From Planctomycetota bacterium (GTDB taxonomy: Bacteria > Planctomycetota > Phycisphaerae > Phycisphaerales > UBA1924), in the NCBI GenBank assembly GCA_020831805.1, contig JAFIFX010000009.1, forward strand, positions 62,001 to 126,000: a DNA stretch of 64,000 nucleotides. Direction: 5' to 3'. Position 1 is the first letter of the stretch; every line of letters begins with the position of its first letter. A model generated the notes under the pieces. The model worked only from the letters and a program-made list of their open reading frames with translations, was not told the DNA's origin and ran no database searches. Of the stretch, positions 44,362 through 51,009 are shown one piece after another. Position numbers and translations under genes: made by a program.

Positions 44362-45039
44362 ATGACTCAGACTGATCTGTCCACCCCGATGTCCCCGGAC
44401 ACCTTCGCACCCTTCGAGGGCTTTCCCGGCTGCGCCGCGTGCGTACGCGATGTGACCATGCGGCTGCTCTGGTGCAACGACGAGTACGCCCGTTTCCACG
44501 GCCGCACGCGTGAGGAGTTGCTCGGCGGCACCCTCGAATCGATCTTCCCCGCCGACCACGCCCGCGAACGCGAGAGCCTGATGCGCCCCGCGCTCGATGA
44601 AGGCAAACCGGTCACCTACTCCGAGCTCGCGCTCGGCCACCGCTGGATCACCCGCGTCTGGCCCCTCGACCGCAGCGCCTTCGACACCAAGGGCGTTTTC
44701 ATCCTCCACCACCACGCCAACGACCGCCGCGATGCGCAGACCGATCCGAGCCACAACTTCCCGCTCGCCCGGGTCGGCGACCTCGGCGATGTCGATGTGC
44801 TGACCCCGCGTGAGTTGGAGGTCTACTACCACCTCGCCGCCGGTCTGACCGTCGCGGACATCGGCGAGCTGATGCACCGTTCGCCCAAGACCGTCGAGCG
44901 TCACCTCGAGAGCCTGCACCGGAAGATGGGCTTCCGGAACCGGGCCGAGCTGGTCCGCTCCGCGGTCGAGCGCGGGATCGTTTCCTTCACCCGGGAGGAG
45001 TGGGCCTGGTTCGTCAGTTGCAAGCGCGGCGCGATCTGA
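44362..45039 (+). CDS. PAS-LuxR regulator, array gene 6
   Basis: A 225-residue member and the most diverged one: MSPDTFAPFEGFPGCA, LLWCNDEYARFHGRT, HRWITRVWPLDRSAFDTKG, LTPRELEVYYHLAAGLTVAD, then PKTVERHLESLHRKMGFRNR. The recognition helix differs from KTIGRH.ENIHRKMGY, so its DNA target may differ. The sensor keeps the invariant WCN and RVWPLD. The tail FTREEW is kept. The ATG at 44362 has GCGGAGA 7 nt upstream. A strong terminator follows 62 nt after the stop, inside the end of the convergent nitroreductase gene. Confidence 0.88.
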   Translation: MTQTDLSTPMSPDTFAPFEGFPGCAACVRDVTMRLLWCNDEYARFHGRTREELLGGTLESIFPADHARERESLMRPALDEGKPVTYSELALGHRWITRVWPLDRSAFDTKGVFILHHHANDRRDAQTDPSHNFPLARVGDLGDVDVLTPRELEVYYHLAAGLTVADIGELMHRSPKTVERHLESLHRKMGFRNRAELVRSAVERGIVSFTREEWAWFVSCKRGAI

Positions 45040-45065
45040 TCCGGTCCCGCCCGGTCTCCGCCCGG

Positions 45066-45797
45066 TCACCCGAGCTTCGCACCCTGAGCCGTGTAGAACA
45101 GACCCGCGTCCGCGCGGGTTTTTTCCTGGAGTTTGTCCACCATCGCCTCGGACCAGCCCGCCGGACGCGCCCCGCGCTCCCGCAGGTACGCCTCGTAGAC
45201 CCGGTCGTACGCCCCCACCCCTTCCAGCAGGGCCGCATCGTCCGGGTACGCGTCCTCGAACAGCACTGCGCCGGGGTCCAGCCGCGGCCTCGGCCCCGGC
45301 GATTCGGCCGCCTTCCCGACGCACAAGCCGAACAGCGGGTACACCCCCGCCGGCGCGTCGATGATCTGGCGCACCCTCCAGAGGTCGTTGCGCATCCCGC
45401 CGATGTAGCACGCGCCGTAGCCTAACGACTCGAACGCCAGCGTCAGGTTCTGCGCGAACAGCGACGCGTCGATCACCGACACCAGGAAGTTCTCGAAGGT
45501 GTCCGCGTACGCCGCCCCGGCACGCTCGCACAGCAGCCGGTGCCGGCGCGAGTCCCCGCAGATCACGAAGAACGCCCCGCAGCGCGCGACCTTCTCCTGC
45601 GGCCCGGCCAGCTCCGCCAGCGCGGCCCGCTTGCCCGTGTCCCGCACACGCACCACCGAGTACGCCTGCACCGCCGAACTCGTCGAGGCCATCTGCCCCG
45701 CCCGCACCGCTTCGAGGATGTGCTCGTCCGGCACCGGGTCGTCGGTGAACCGCCGGATCGACCGGTGCGCCATCATCTGCCGGATCGTTTCATTCAT
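45066..45797 (-). CDS. Nitroreductase family flavoprotein (NfsA/NfrA-like)
   Basis: A 243-residue FMN oxidoreductase. MAHRSIRRFTDDPVPDEHI is the N-terminal FMN-phosphate-binding block; ASTSSAVQAYSVVRVRD, AGPQEKVARCGAFFVICGD, ESLGYGACYIGGMRND and PLFGLCVGKAAE are typical of the NfsA-NfrA group, which reduces nitroaromatics, quinones or flavins with NADPH. The length fits NfsA (240). TACGCT lies 6 nt before the ATG, so the message is probably leaderless. A terminator for the opposite strand lies inside its 3' coding end. Confidence 0.9.
   Translation of the reverse strand: MNETIRQMMAHRSIRRFTDDPVPDEHILEAVRAGQMASTSSAVQAYSVVRVRDTGKRAALAELAGPQEKVARCGAFFVICGDSRRHRLLCERAGAAYADTFENFLVSVIDASLFAQNLTLAFESLGYGACYIGGMRNDLWRVRQIIDAPAGVYPLFGLCVGKAAESPGPRPRLDPGAVLFEDAYPDDAALLEGVGAYDRVYEAYLRERGARPAGWSEAMVDKLQEKTRADAGLFYTAQGAKLG
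45102..45124 (+). terminator. Rho-independent terminator of the PAS-LuxR array
   Basis: Stem ACCCGCG/CGCGGGT with loop TCCG and six T. It lies within the 3' coding sequence of the convergent nitroreductase gene, which codes through it. Confidence 0.8.
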
Positions 45798-45803
45798 GGT
45801 CCC

Positions 45804-45809
45804 AGCGTA
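45804..45809 (-). promoter_or_regulatory. -10 box TACGCT of the nitroreductase gene, leaderless spacing
   Basis: On the minus strand TACGCT ends 6 nt before the ATG at 45797. The hexamer equals the box of the VTT gene. Confidence 0.5.
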
Positions 45810-45846
45810 TGGGCCGGGCGATGCCGAAGCGCCACGCCGTCCGCCA

Positions 45847-45875
45847 TTGCCCGGGTCGGGCCCGCGTCGTATGTT
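45847..45875 (+). promoter_or_regulatory. Promoter of the VOC gene, leaderless spacing
   Basis: TTGCCC (45847-45852), a 17-nt spacer and TATGTT (45870-45875) form a sigma-70-type promoter whose -10 box ends 5 nt before the ATG at 45881. Confidence 0.6.
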
Positions 45876-45880
45876 CCCTC

Positions 45881-46315
45881 ATGACCCCACCCGCACCCCA
45901 CGCCGTGCTGGAGACCGTGCTCTACGCCGAGGATCTCCCTGCGGCGTGCCGCTTCTACGCGGGCCTGCTCGGGCTCGAACTGGTTGACGAGATGGACGAG
46001 CTGTCCGCCGTGCTCCGGATCGGGCCGGGCCAGGTGCTGCTGATCTTCGACCCACGCCGCAGCGCCGAGCCGGGCCGGCCGGTGCCCTCGCACGGGCACC
46101 CCACCGGCTGCGGGCACATCGCCCTGCGTATCCATCCGGGCGACTGGGACGCTTGGCTCACCCGTTTGAGGGAGGCCGGCGTGCCGGTCGAGCAGACCGT
46201 CAACTGGCACGGCGGGCGGGGCCGGTCCGTCTATGTCCGGGACCCGGCGGGCAACTCGGTGGAGCTGATCGACGCGGACATCTGGCCGCCGGGCGGCCGA
46301 CACGCCGATGCCTGA
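45881..46315 (+). CDS. VOC family (glyoxalase/bleomycin-resistance fold) protein
   Basis: A 144-residue protein with one pair of beta-alpha-beta-beta-beta units. AVLETVLYAEDLPAACRFY with ELVDEM in the first half and HIALRIHPGDWDAWLTRLRE with RSVYVRDPAGNSVELID in the second are the usual VOC blocks. The His of GHIAL and Glu of SVELID are probable metal ligands. The substrate is unknown; such proteins are often annotated as glyoxalase or resistance protein without proof. The promoter suggests that the message starts at the ATG. Confidence 0.85.
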   Translation: MTPPAPHAVLETVLYAEDLPAACRFYAGLLGLELVDEMDELSAVLRIGPGQVLLIFDPRRSAEPGRPVPSHGHPTGCGHIALRIHPGDWDAWLTRLREAGVPVEQTVNWHGGRGRSVYVRDPAGNSVELIDADIWPPGGRHADA

Positions 46316-46349
46316 ACCAAGAGGCGGCGGGCCACCGGGACCCGGGTGA

Positions 46350-46355
46350 TACACT
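46350..46355 (+). promoter_or_regulatory. -10 box TACACT of the lipoprotein gene, leaderless spacing
   Basis: TACACT ends 5 nt before the ATG at 46361. The gene starts only 45 nt after the VOC stop, so read-through from the VOC promoter is also possible. Confidence 0.45.
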
Positions 46356-46360
46356 CTCCC

Positions 46361-47170
46361 ATGGACCCCCGCATGAAAACCCCCGGCGTGCTGGCCCTGG
46401 CCCTCGGCCTGGGCCTGCTGACCGCCTGCTCGGACTCGTCCGAGCAAGCGCCCATTCCGCAGCACGACTTCTCGTCCGATTCGCTCGATTCGCTCGCCCC
46501 GGCGTCCGACCCGGAGGCCGACCGGCCGGCCGACCCCGAGCCGACCGTGATCGACCAGTCCACCCCGGCGTCCGAGCCGACCGAGGAGGAGCGCGAGTGG
46601 CAGCGGGAGCGGGAATCGCAGACGAACTATGGACGCACCCGCGACCGGGTCCGCTCGCTGACCAACCAGATGCAGGACGGCGCCGACGCCGAGGACGGCC
46701 TGGCCGCCACGCTGCCCGAGGAAGAGTGGGTCGGCACCGGCGGCGTGCGATGGGACATGCCCTCCGGCTGGCGCATGGCCGTGCCCTCCGACGGCCGCAT
46801 CGGCCAGATGCACATCCCCAGCCAGCTCGGTGCGGCGGCGGTCGCCTTCACGCGCGAGTCCGGCACGGTCGCGGAACTCGAACGCCGGATCGGCAGCATG
46901 ATGGTCTCGCAGACAGGCGGACGCGTCACGCCCCGGACCGAGAACGCCGAGATCCTCGGCCGCCAGGTGCGCATGCTGTCGATGGAAGGCTCGCTGATCG
47001 ACCCGAGCGCCAAGGGCGGGACGGGCGAGACGCCGTTCCAGGCCGTCCGCGCCGCGATCGTCGAACTCGGTGACGCCCGGGCGCTGATCGTCATGTGGGG
47101 GCCGGAGGACACGGTCCGCAACAACGAGGCCAGGTTCGAAGCGATGATCCGGAACATGAGACAACGCTGA
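46361..47170 (+). CDS. Predicted lipoprotein of unknown function
   Basis: A 269-residue protein. The signal MKTPGVLALALGLGLLTACS ends in a lipobox with Cys near residue 22. A low-complexity acidic stretch follows (PASDPEADRPADPEPT), then a helical linker (TEEEREWQRERESQTNYG). The C-terminal 150 residues form a folded domain with VRWDMPSGWRMAVPSDGR, AAVAFTRESGTVAELERRIG and ALIVMWGPEDTV, of a type I do not recognise. The ATG at 46361 is 5 nt after a -10 box; a second ATG four codons later would shorten the signal. The glycosyltransferase follows 22 nt later. Confidence 0.78.
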   Translation: MDPRMKTPGVLALALGLGLLTACSDSSEQAPIPQHDFSSDSLDSLAPASDPEADRPADPEPTVIDQSTPASEPTEEEREWQRERESQTNYGRTRDRVRSLTNQMQDGADAEDGLAATLPEEEWVGTGGVRWDMPSGWRMAVPSDGRIGQMHIPSQLGAAAVAFTRESGTVAELERRIGSMMVSQTGGRVTPRTENAEILGRQVRMLSMEGSLIDPSAKGGTGETPFQAVRAAIVELGDARALIVMWGPEDTVRNNEARFEAMIRNMRQR

Positions 47171-47192
47171 CCCCCGGACGCCCCGAGCACGC

Positions 47193-48113
47193 ATGCCCAG
47201 AGTTTTCGCCGTCTTCATCACTCATACCCATGAACGCATCGCGCGTTCGGTGATGTCGATGGCGTGCCAGACGCTGCGACCGGACGGGATCGTCGTCTCT
47301 TGCGACGGCGACCGCCCGAGCATCCGCGCCGAGATCCAGCGCGCCTGCGGGAAGCTGGACCGGCCCGTGCTGCTCGTGACCCGCGCCCACACCGGCGAGG
47401 CCCGGCCCGCCCAGACACGCAACAACGGCGTCCGCGCGCTCGTTGAGCACACGGGGGTCGAGGACGACGACCGCCTCGTGTTCTTCGACGGCGACTGCAT
47501 GGCGGCGCCCGATGTGCTCGAGATCCACTCGCGGGCCCTCGACACGCACCACCTGTGCCTGGGCTGGCGGGTGGAACTGACCGAACGCCAGACCCGCACG
47601 CTCACGGACGAGGCCGCGCTGGCCGGGACCATCGCCTCGCTGCCCACGCCCGAGCAGCAGGCCGAGCTGGACAAGGCCGCCCGCTCGCACGGAAGGCGGG
47701 CGCTGCTCCGCATGCTCTCGCTGACCAAGCCGCACAAGCCGCAGGTGCTCGGGGCCAACTTCGGCGTCCGCGGCTGGGTCTACCGCGCGGTCAACGGAAT
47801 GGACGAAACCTTTACCGGCTGGGGCATGGAGGACGACGACTTCGGGCGTCGCGTCTACGCGCTCGGCGGGCAGCCGGCGCTGCGCCTGCGCTCCTGCGTC
47901 GTGCTGCACCAGCACCACCCGACCCGCGCACGGGGCAAGTGGAAGCTCAACAAGCAGGCCCCCCGCATTGACCACGCGTTCGAGGTGGCGTGCCGGCACG
48001 GGCTCGAAAGCCCCCTGGCACAGCCGACGCCGCACGCGGAGTTGGTCGCCCCCGCGGCGAGAACCGCCGGAGCGATCGCGCCGACGGCGCCGGCCACCGC
48101 GCGGGTCGGCTGA
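47193..48113 (+). CDS. Glycosyltransferase family 2/galactosyltransferase-like protein
   Basis: A 306-residue enzyme of GT-A fold. It begins VFAVFITHTHERIARSVMSM, has the DxD metal site in LVFFDGDCMAAPDVLE, and GMDETFTGWGMEDDDFGRR, the acceptor motif of the galactosyltransferase C-terminal family. The acceptor and sugar are unknown. No membrane helix is visible. The C-terminal 40 residues are Ala/Pro-rich and probably unfolded. It ends one base before the convergent FKBP stop. Confidence 0.82.
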   Translation: MPRVFAVFITHTHERIARSVMSMACQTLRPDGIVVSCDGDRPSIRAEIQRACGKLDRPVLLVTRAHTGEARPAQTRNNGVRALVEHTGVEDDDRLVFFDGDCMAAPDVLEIHSRALDTHHLCLGWRVELTERQTRTLTDEAALAGTIASLPTPEQQAELDKAARSHGRRALLRMLSLTKPHKPQVLGANFGVRGWVYRAVNGMDETFTGWGMEDDDFGRRVYALGGQPALRLRSCVVLHQHHPTRARGKWKLNKQAPRIDHAFEVACRHGLESPLAQPTPHAELVAPAARTAGAIAPTAPATARVG

Positions 48114-48440
48114 CTACTTGATGCCGAGCAGTTCGATCTCAAAGACCAGATCCGCCTTCGGCGGGATGGCCCCGGGGATGCCGCGCTCGCCGTAGGCCTT
48201 GGCGTAGGGAACGGTCAGCTTGCGCTTGCCGCCGACCTTCATGCCCGGGATGCCTTCCTGCCAGCCCTGGATGAGGTTGCCGAGCGGGAACACGATGGAC
48301 TCGTCACGGTCGTAGGACGAATCAAACTTCGTCCCGTCCATCAGCGTGCCCTTGTAGTGGACCTCGACGGTGGCGCCATTGGGGCATTCCTGGCCGGTGC
48401 CGGGGGTGATGTCTTCGATGATCAGCTCGTTGACGGCCAT
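48114..48440 (-). CDS. FKBP-type peptidyl-prolyl isomerase
   Basis: A 108-residue single FKBP domain without a signal peptide, so cytosolic. Active-site residues are recognisable in VEVHYKGTLMDGTKFDSSYD, FPLGNLIQGWQEGIPGMKVG and YGERGIPGAIPPKADLVFEI. It would speed prolyl isomerisation in folding proteins. GGGAG precedes the ATG and a TAGACT box lies at 48463-48468, giving a short normal leader. Confidence 0.92.
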   Translation of the reverse strand: MAVNELIIEDITPGTGQECPNGATVEVHYKGTLMDGTKFDSSYDRDESIVFPLGNLIQGWQEGIPGMKVGGKRKLTVPYAKAYGERGIPGAIPPKADLVFEIELLGIK

Positions 48441-48462
48441 GGGGGCTCCCTTCGGTTGGGCG

Positions 48463-48468
48463 AGTCTA
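48463..48468 (-). promoter_or_regulatory. -10 box TAGACT of the FKBP gene
   Basis: The box lies 22 nt before the ATG and leaves room for a GGGAG ribosome site. It matches the boxes of nuoH and the SH3 gene. Confidence 0.4.
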
Positions 48469-48484
48469 GGCGGGGAGGGGGAAG

Positions 48485-48731
48485 GGAGAGGTACGCAGGG
48501 GTGCAGAGATCACGCACAGGGCGCAGAGGGAAGAAGTTTTCAACGCGAAGGACGCGAAGACCGCGCAGAAGGACTTAGAGCAGAAGCGGAGCATAACGGG
48601 CAACATCGACTCGACAGTGGTTCGAGACAGATTTTCTTCCCTTTCCTGCTTCGAGTCCTTCGCGATCTTCGCGTTCAATAATTCTTTTTCCGCGCCCTGT
48701 GCGTGATCTCTGCACCCCTGCGTACCTCTCC
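48485..48731. mobile_element. 247-bp palindromic element with perfect 40-bp terminal inverted repeats
   Basis: 48485-48524 starts GGAGAGGTACGCAGGGGTGC and is the exact reverse complement of 48692-48731. Inside, CAACGCGAAGGACGCGAAG near 48540 has a looser mirror in TTCGCGATCTTCGCGTTC near 48663-48676. No open reading frame of meaning is present, and no target duplication is clear. This resembles a MITE-like non-autonomous element. It fills the gap between the FKBP promoter and the recQ stop. Confidence 0.7.
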
Positions 48732-48736
48732 TTTGC

Positions 48737-50191
48737 TCACAGCTCGAAATACGCCCGCACGAACCCGGGAATGTCATCCGACCGCGCCAGTTTGACCACG
48801 TCCAGCAGCCGCATCAGGTCGCGCTTGTGCTTGGCCTCGATGTCGCCCGGGTCGATCTCGGCGTCGTCGACGGGGCGGGCGAAGCGGTAGCGGGTGTCCT
48901 CGCCGAGCTGGACGCCCGCCCGTTCGAGCACGCCGAGGTCGGCCAGGCGGACGAGGGCGTACTCGGCCACGCCGCCGCCCTGGCCGTGGGCGTGGCCCTT
49001 GCCGATGGTGGCCAGGCGGACATCGTCTGCGTCGAAATCGTCGTGGCGGAACTTGGCCTCGATGTCGCTCATCACCCGCATCAGCAGGTCGGGCGTGGGG
49101 TTCTGCCAGCGGACGAACTCCTGCTGCACGGCCAGGTCGTCCTGGCCGAACAGCAGCAGGCACTCGCTCGGCTCGCCGTCACGCCCGGCGCGGCCGACCT
49201 CCTGGTGGTAGGCCTCCACCGACGCGGGCATCTGGGCGTGCGTGACGAAGCGGATGTCGGGCTTGTCCACGCCCATGCCGAAGGCGGGCGTGGCCAGCAG
49301 CAGCAGCCCGTCGTCGGGCGTGGCCCCGGCGAAGCGCCGGTAGGCCCGGCGTCGGCGGTCGGGCGAGAGGCGGCCGTGGTAGATCTCCACCTGCCGGTCC
49401 CCCACCGCCTCGGCGATCGGACCTTCGAGCCGTTCGAGGTCCTTGATGAGGGTGAAGTAGACGATGCCCGTGCCGCGGTTGCGCCGGGCGACATCGGCGA
49501 TGTGCTCGATCTTCTGACGGTCGTCCCAGACCTCCGCGGCACGCAGCATCAGGTTCGGCCGGTCCACCGGCGCGGCGAACAGCGGCATGGTGCCCTCGTC
49601 CGCGCCGAGCACCCGGCGCACATCCTCGCGCACGGTCCTGGTCGCGGTGGCCGTCAGCGCGACGGTGATCGGATCGCCCAGCAACTCGCGGAACGCACCG
49701 ACCTTCTGGTAGGCCGGCCGGAGGTCGTGGCCCCACTTGGTGATGCAGTGGCACTCGTCGACGGCCAGGAGGTTCACGCCGCCGGGCACGCGGGCGAGGG
49801 CGTCGCGGAACTCGGGCTTCTCCATCCGCTCGGGCGTGGCGTAGAACAACTCGTACTCGCCCCGGGCCAGCTTCTCGATCCGCCGGGCCCGCTCGTCCTT
49901 GGGCACGGTCGAGTTGACGCAGGCCGCCCGGATCCCGCGCTTGCGCAGGGCGGCGACCTGGTCCTCCATCAGCGCGATCAGCGGCGAGAAGACCAGCCCC
50001 ACGCCCTCACCGGCGCACTCGTCCCGCATGGCCAGCGCCGGCAACTGGAAGCACAGCGACTTGCCCGAGCCGGTGGGCATGACCACCAACGCGTCCCCGC
50101 CGCCCATGAGCCGGTCGATGATCTCGGCCTGGAGCGGTCGCAGGGCGTCAAGCCCGAAGCGTTCACGGAGCATGGCGGCGTGCGCGGTCAC
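48737..50191 (-). CDS. recQ: RecQ-family ATP-dependent DNA helicase
   Basis: A 484-residue helicase. LRPLQAEIIDRLMGGGDALV, MPTGSGKSLCFQLPALAM (Walker A), LLAVDECHCITKWGHDLRP (DECH box), LTATATRTVREDV, GIVYFTLIKDLERLEG, FGMGVDKPDIRFV and YHQEVGRAGRDG cover the helicase motifs. The protein lacks the zinc-binding RQC and HRDC parts in their usual form and is shorter than E. coli RecQ (about 610), more like the RecS type. The frame runs open far upstream across the DUF559 gene, but the helicase homology begins at the GTG used. TACAAC is 5 nt before it, a near match to the leaderless boxes. Confidence 0.88.
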   Translation of the reverse strand: MTAHAAMLRERFGLDALRPLQAEIIDRLMGGGDALVVMPTGSGKSLCFQLPALAMRDECAGEGVGLVFSPLIALMEDQVAALRKRGIRAACVNSTVPKDERARRIEKLARGEYELFYATPERMEKPEFRDALARVPGGVNLLAVDECHCITKWGHDLRPAYQKVGAFRELLGDPITVALTATATRTVREDVRRVLGADEGTMPLFAAPVDRPNLMLRAAEVWDDRQKIEHIADVARRNRGTGIVYFTLIKDLERLEGPIAEAVGDRQVEIYHGRLSPDRRRRAYRRFAGATPDDGLLLLATPAFGMGVDKPDIRFVTHAQMPASVEAYHQEVGRAGRDGEPSECLLLFGQDDLAVQQEFVRWQNPTPDLLMRVMSDIEAKFRHDDFDADDVRLATIGKGHAHGQGGGVAEYALVRLADLGVLERAGVQLGEDTRYRFARPVDDAEIDPGDIEAKHKRDLMRLLDVVKLARSDDIPGFVRAYFEL

Positions 50192-50266
50192 GGACAGTTG
50201 TAGGCGCGTCCGCCCCCCTCTCCCCACGGCAGTGACGAGAACGGACCGAGGCGGAGGCTCCAAACG

Positions 50267-50323
50267 CCTCCCCCGCGCCTGCGGGGGAGGTGCCGGAGCG
50301 AAGCGAAGGCGGAGGGGGTCTTC
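50267..50323 (+). repeat. Left inverted repeat of the DUF559 unit
   Basis: It starts CCTCCCCCGCGCCTGCGGGG and ends CGGAGGGGGTCTTC. The reverse complement of 50843-50897 has the same outer 26 bp and the same inner 14 bp; the middle differs. Confidence 0.75.
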
Positions 50324-50353
50324 CGGGCGCGCGTCCATCACCGAAACCTCATG

Positions 50354-50359
50354 TAAACT
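50354..50359 (+). promoter_or_regulatory. -10 box TAAACT of the DUF559 gene, leaderless spacing
   Basis: TAAACT ends 6 nt before the ATG at 50366. Confidence 0.5.
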
Positions 50360-50365
50360 CGGACC

Positions 50366-50818
50366 ATGCCACAAACCCCCGACCCGGACCCACGCTCCTA
50401 TCGAGAAGCACTGCGGGCGACCGACCCTGCCAAGTCCCACGCCCGCTCGCTCCGCCGCGACCTCACACCGCCGGAACGCCTGCTCTGGCCAAAGATCAAG
50501 CGAAACCAAGTGAAGGGTCTTCGGTTCCGCAAACAGCATCCGATGGGCCCGTTCATCGCCGATTTTTACTGCCATGAGGTCCGCCTGGTCGTTGAGATCG
50601 ATGGGCCCACGCACGCGGGTGAGCGACGGCTGCATGACGCGCGACGGGACGAGTGGATGAGAGCGCGAGGGGTTCGGGTGCTTCGCATCCCCGCCGCGGA
50701 GGTGTTCAACAATCTCCACGGCGTGCTGATCACCATCTCGCGCTTTGCTGAAGGCCCGGAGCAGGATGATCGGAAGCCGCCGACGACCAACGGACACCGG
50801 GACTCGATCCCCGGCTGA
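50366..50818 (+). CDS. DUF559 (Vsr-like endonuclease fold) protein
   Basis: A 150-residue protein of the DUF559 family. LTPPERLLWPKIKRNQVKG, RFRKQHPMGPFIADFYC, VRLVVEIDGPTHAGE and RARGVRVLRIPAAEVFNN are the typical blocks. The Asp of IADFYC and Glu of VEIDG match the acidic residues of the PD-(D/E)xK/very-short-patch-repair nuclease fold. Activity is not proven for the family. The gene stands alone between about 55-bp inverted repeats, so gene plus repeats look like one mobile unit of about 630 bp. The last 20 residues (KPPTTNGHRDSIPG) are probably not part of the fold. Confidence 0.85.
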   Translation: MPQTPDPDPRSYREALRATDPAKSHARSLRRDLTPPERLLWPKIKRNQVKGLRFRKQHPMGPFIADFYCHEVRLVVEIDGPTHAGERRLHDARRDEWMRARGVRVLRIPAAEVFNNLHGVLITISRFAEGPEQDDRKPPTTNGHRDSIPG

Positions 50819-50842
50819 ACCCGTCGTGGTCCAACCCAGCCC

Positions 50843-50897
50843 GAAGACCCCCTCCGACCGGCTGCGCCGGCCACCTCCCCCGCAGGCGCGGGGGAGG
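50843..50897 (-). repeat. Right inverted repeat of the DUF559 unit
   Basis: It begins GAAGACCCCCTCCG and ends CAGGCGCGGGGGAGG, and is the mirror of 50267-50323. No direct target repeat was found outside the pair. Confidence 0.75.
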
Positions 50898-50960
50898 AGT
50901 CGGGTCGACGCGCCAATGATGCCCCTGAAGAATCAGCAGAAGCAGGAGCCCTCACCCCAG

Positions 50961-50987
50961 CCCTCTCCCGCTGGAAGCGGGAGAGGG
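50961..50987. repeat. CCCTCTCCCGCT/AGCGGGAGAGGG hairpin upstream of the fumarylacetoacetase gene
   Basis: Perfect 12-bp arms with a GGA loop. The preceding CTCACCCCAGCC is often part of the same dispersed repeat. It ends 22 nt before the ATG and would form a stem in the leader. Confidence 0.7.
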
Positions 50988-51009
50988 GGCAGGAACCGGA
51001 GACCCCACC

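Noticed and set aside
39365-45039. Reading the array as LuxR/LuxI quorum sensing or NarL-type two-component regulators
   Set aside because: No autoinducer-binding domain, no synthase gene, no receiver domain and no kinase are present; only the DNA-binding fold is shared.
48441-48736. CRISPR-like array in the repeat-rich gap
   Set aside because: There are no direct repeats with regular spacers and no cas genes; the structure is one inverted repeat.
50192-50797. Extension of recQ upstream by about 200 codons
   Set aside because: The added part is antisense to the DUF559 gene and its repeats and has no helicase homology; a GTG start at 50191 fits the family.
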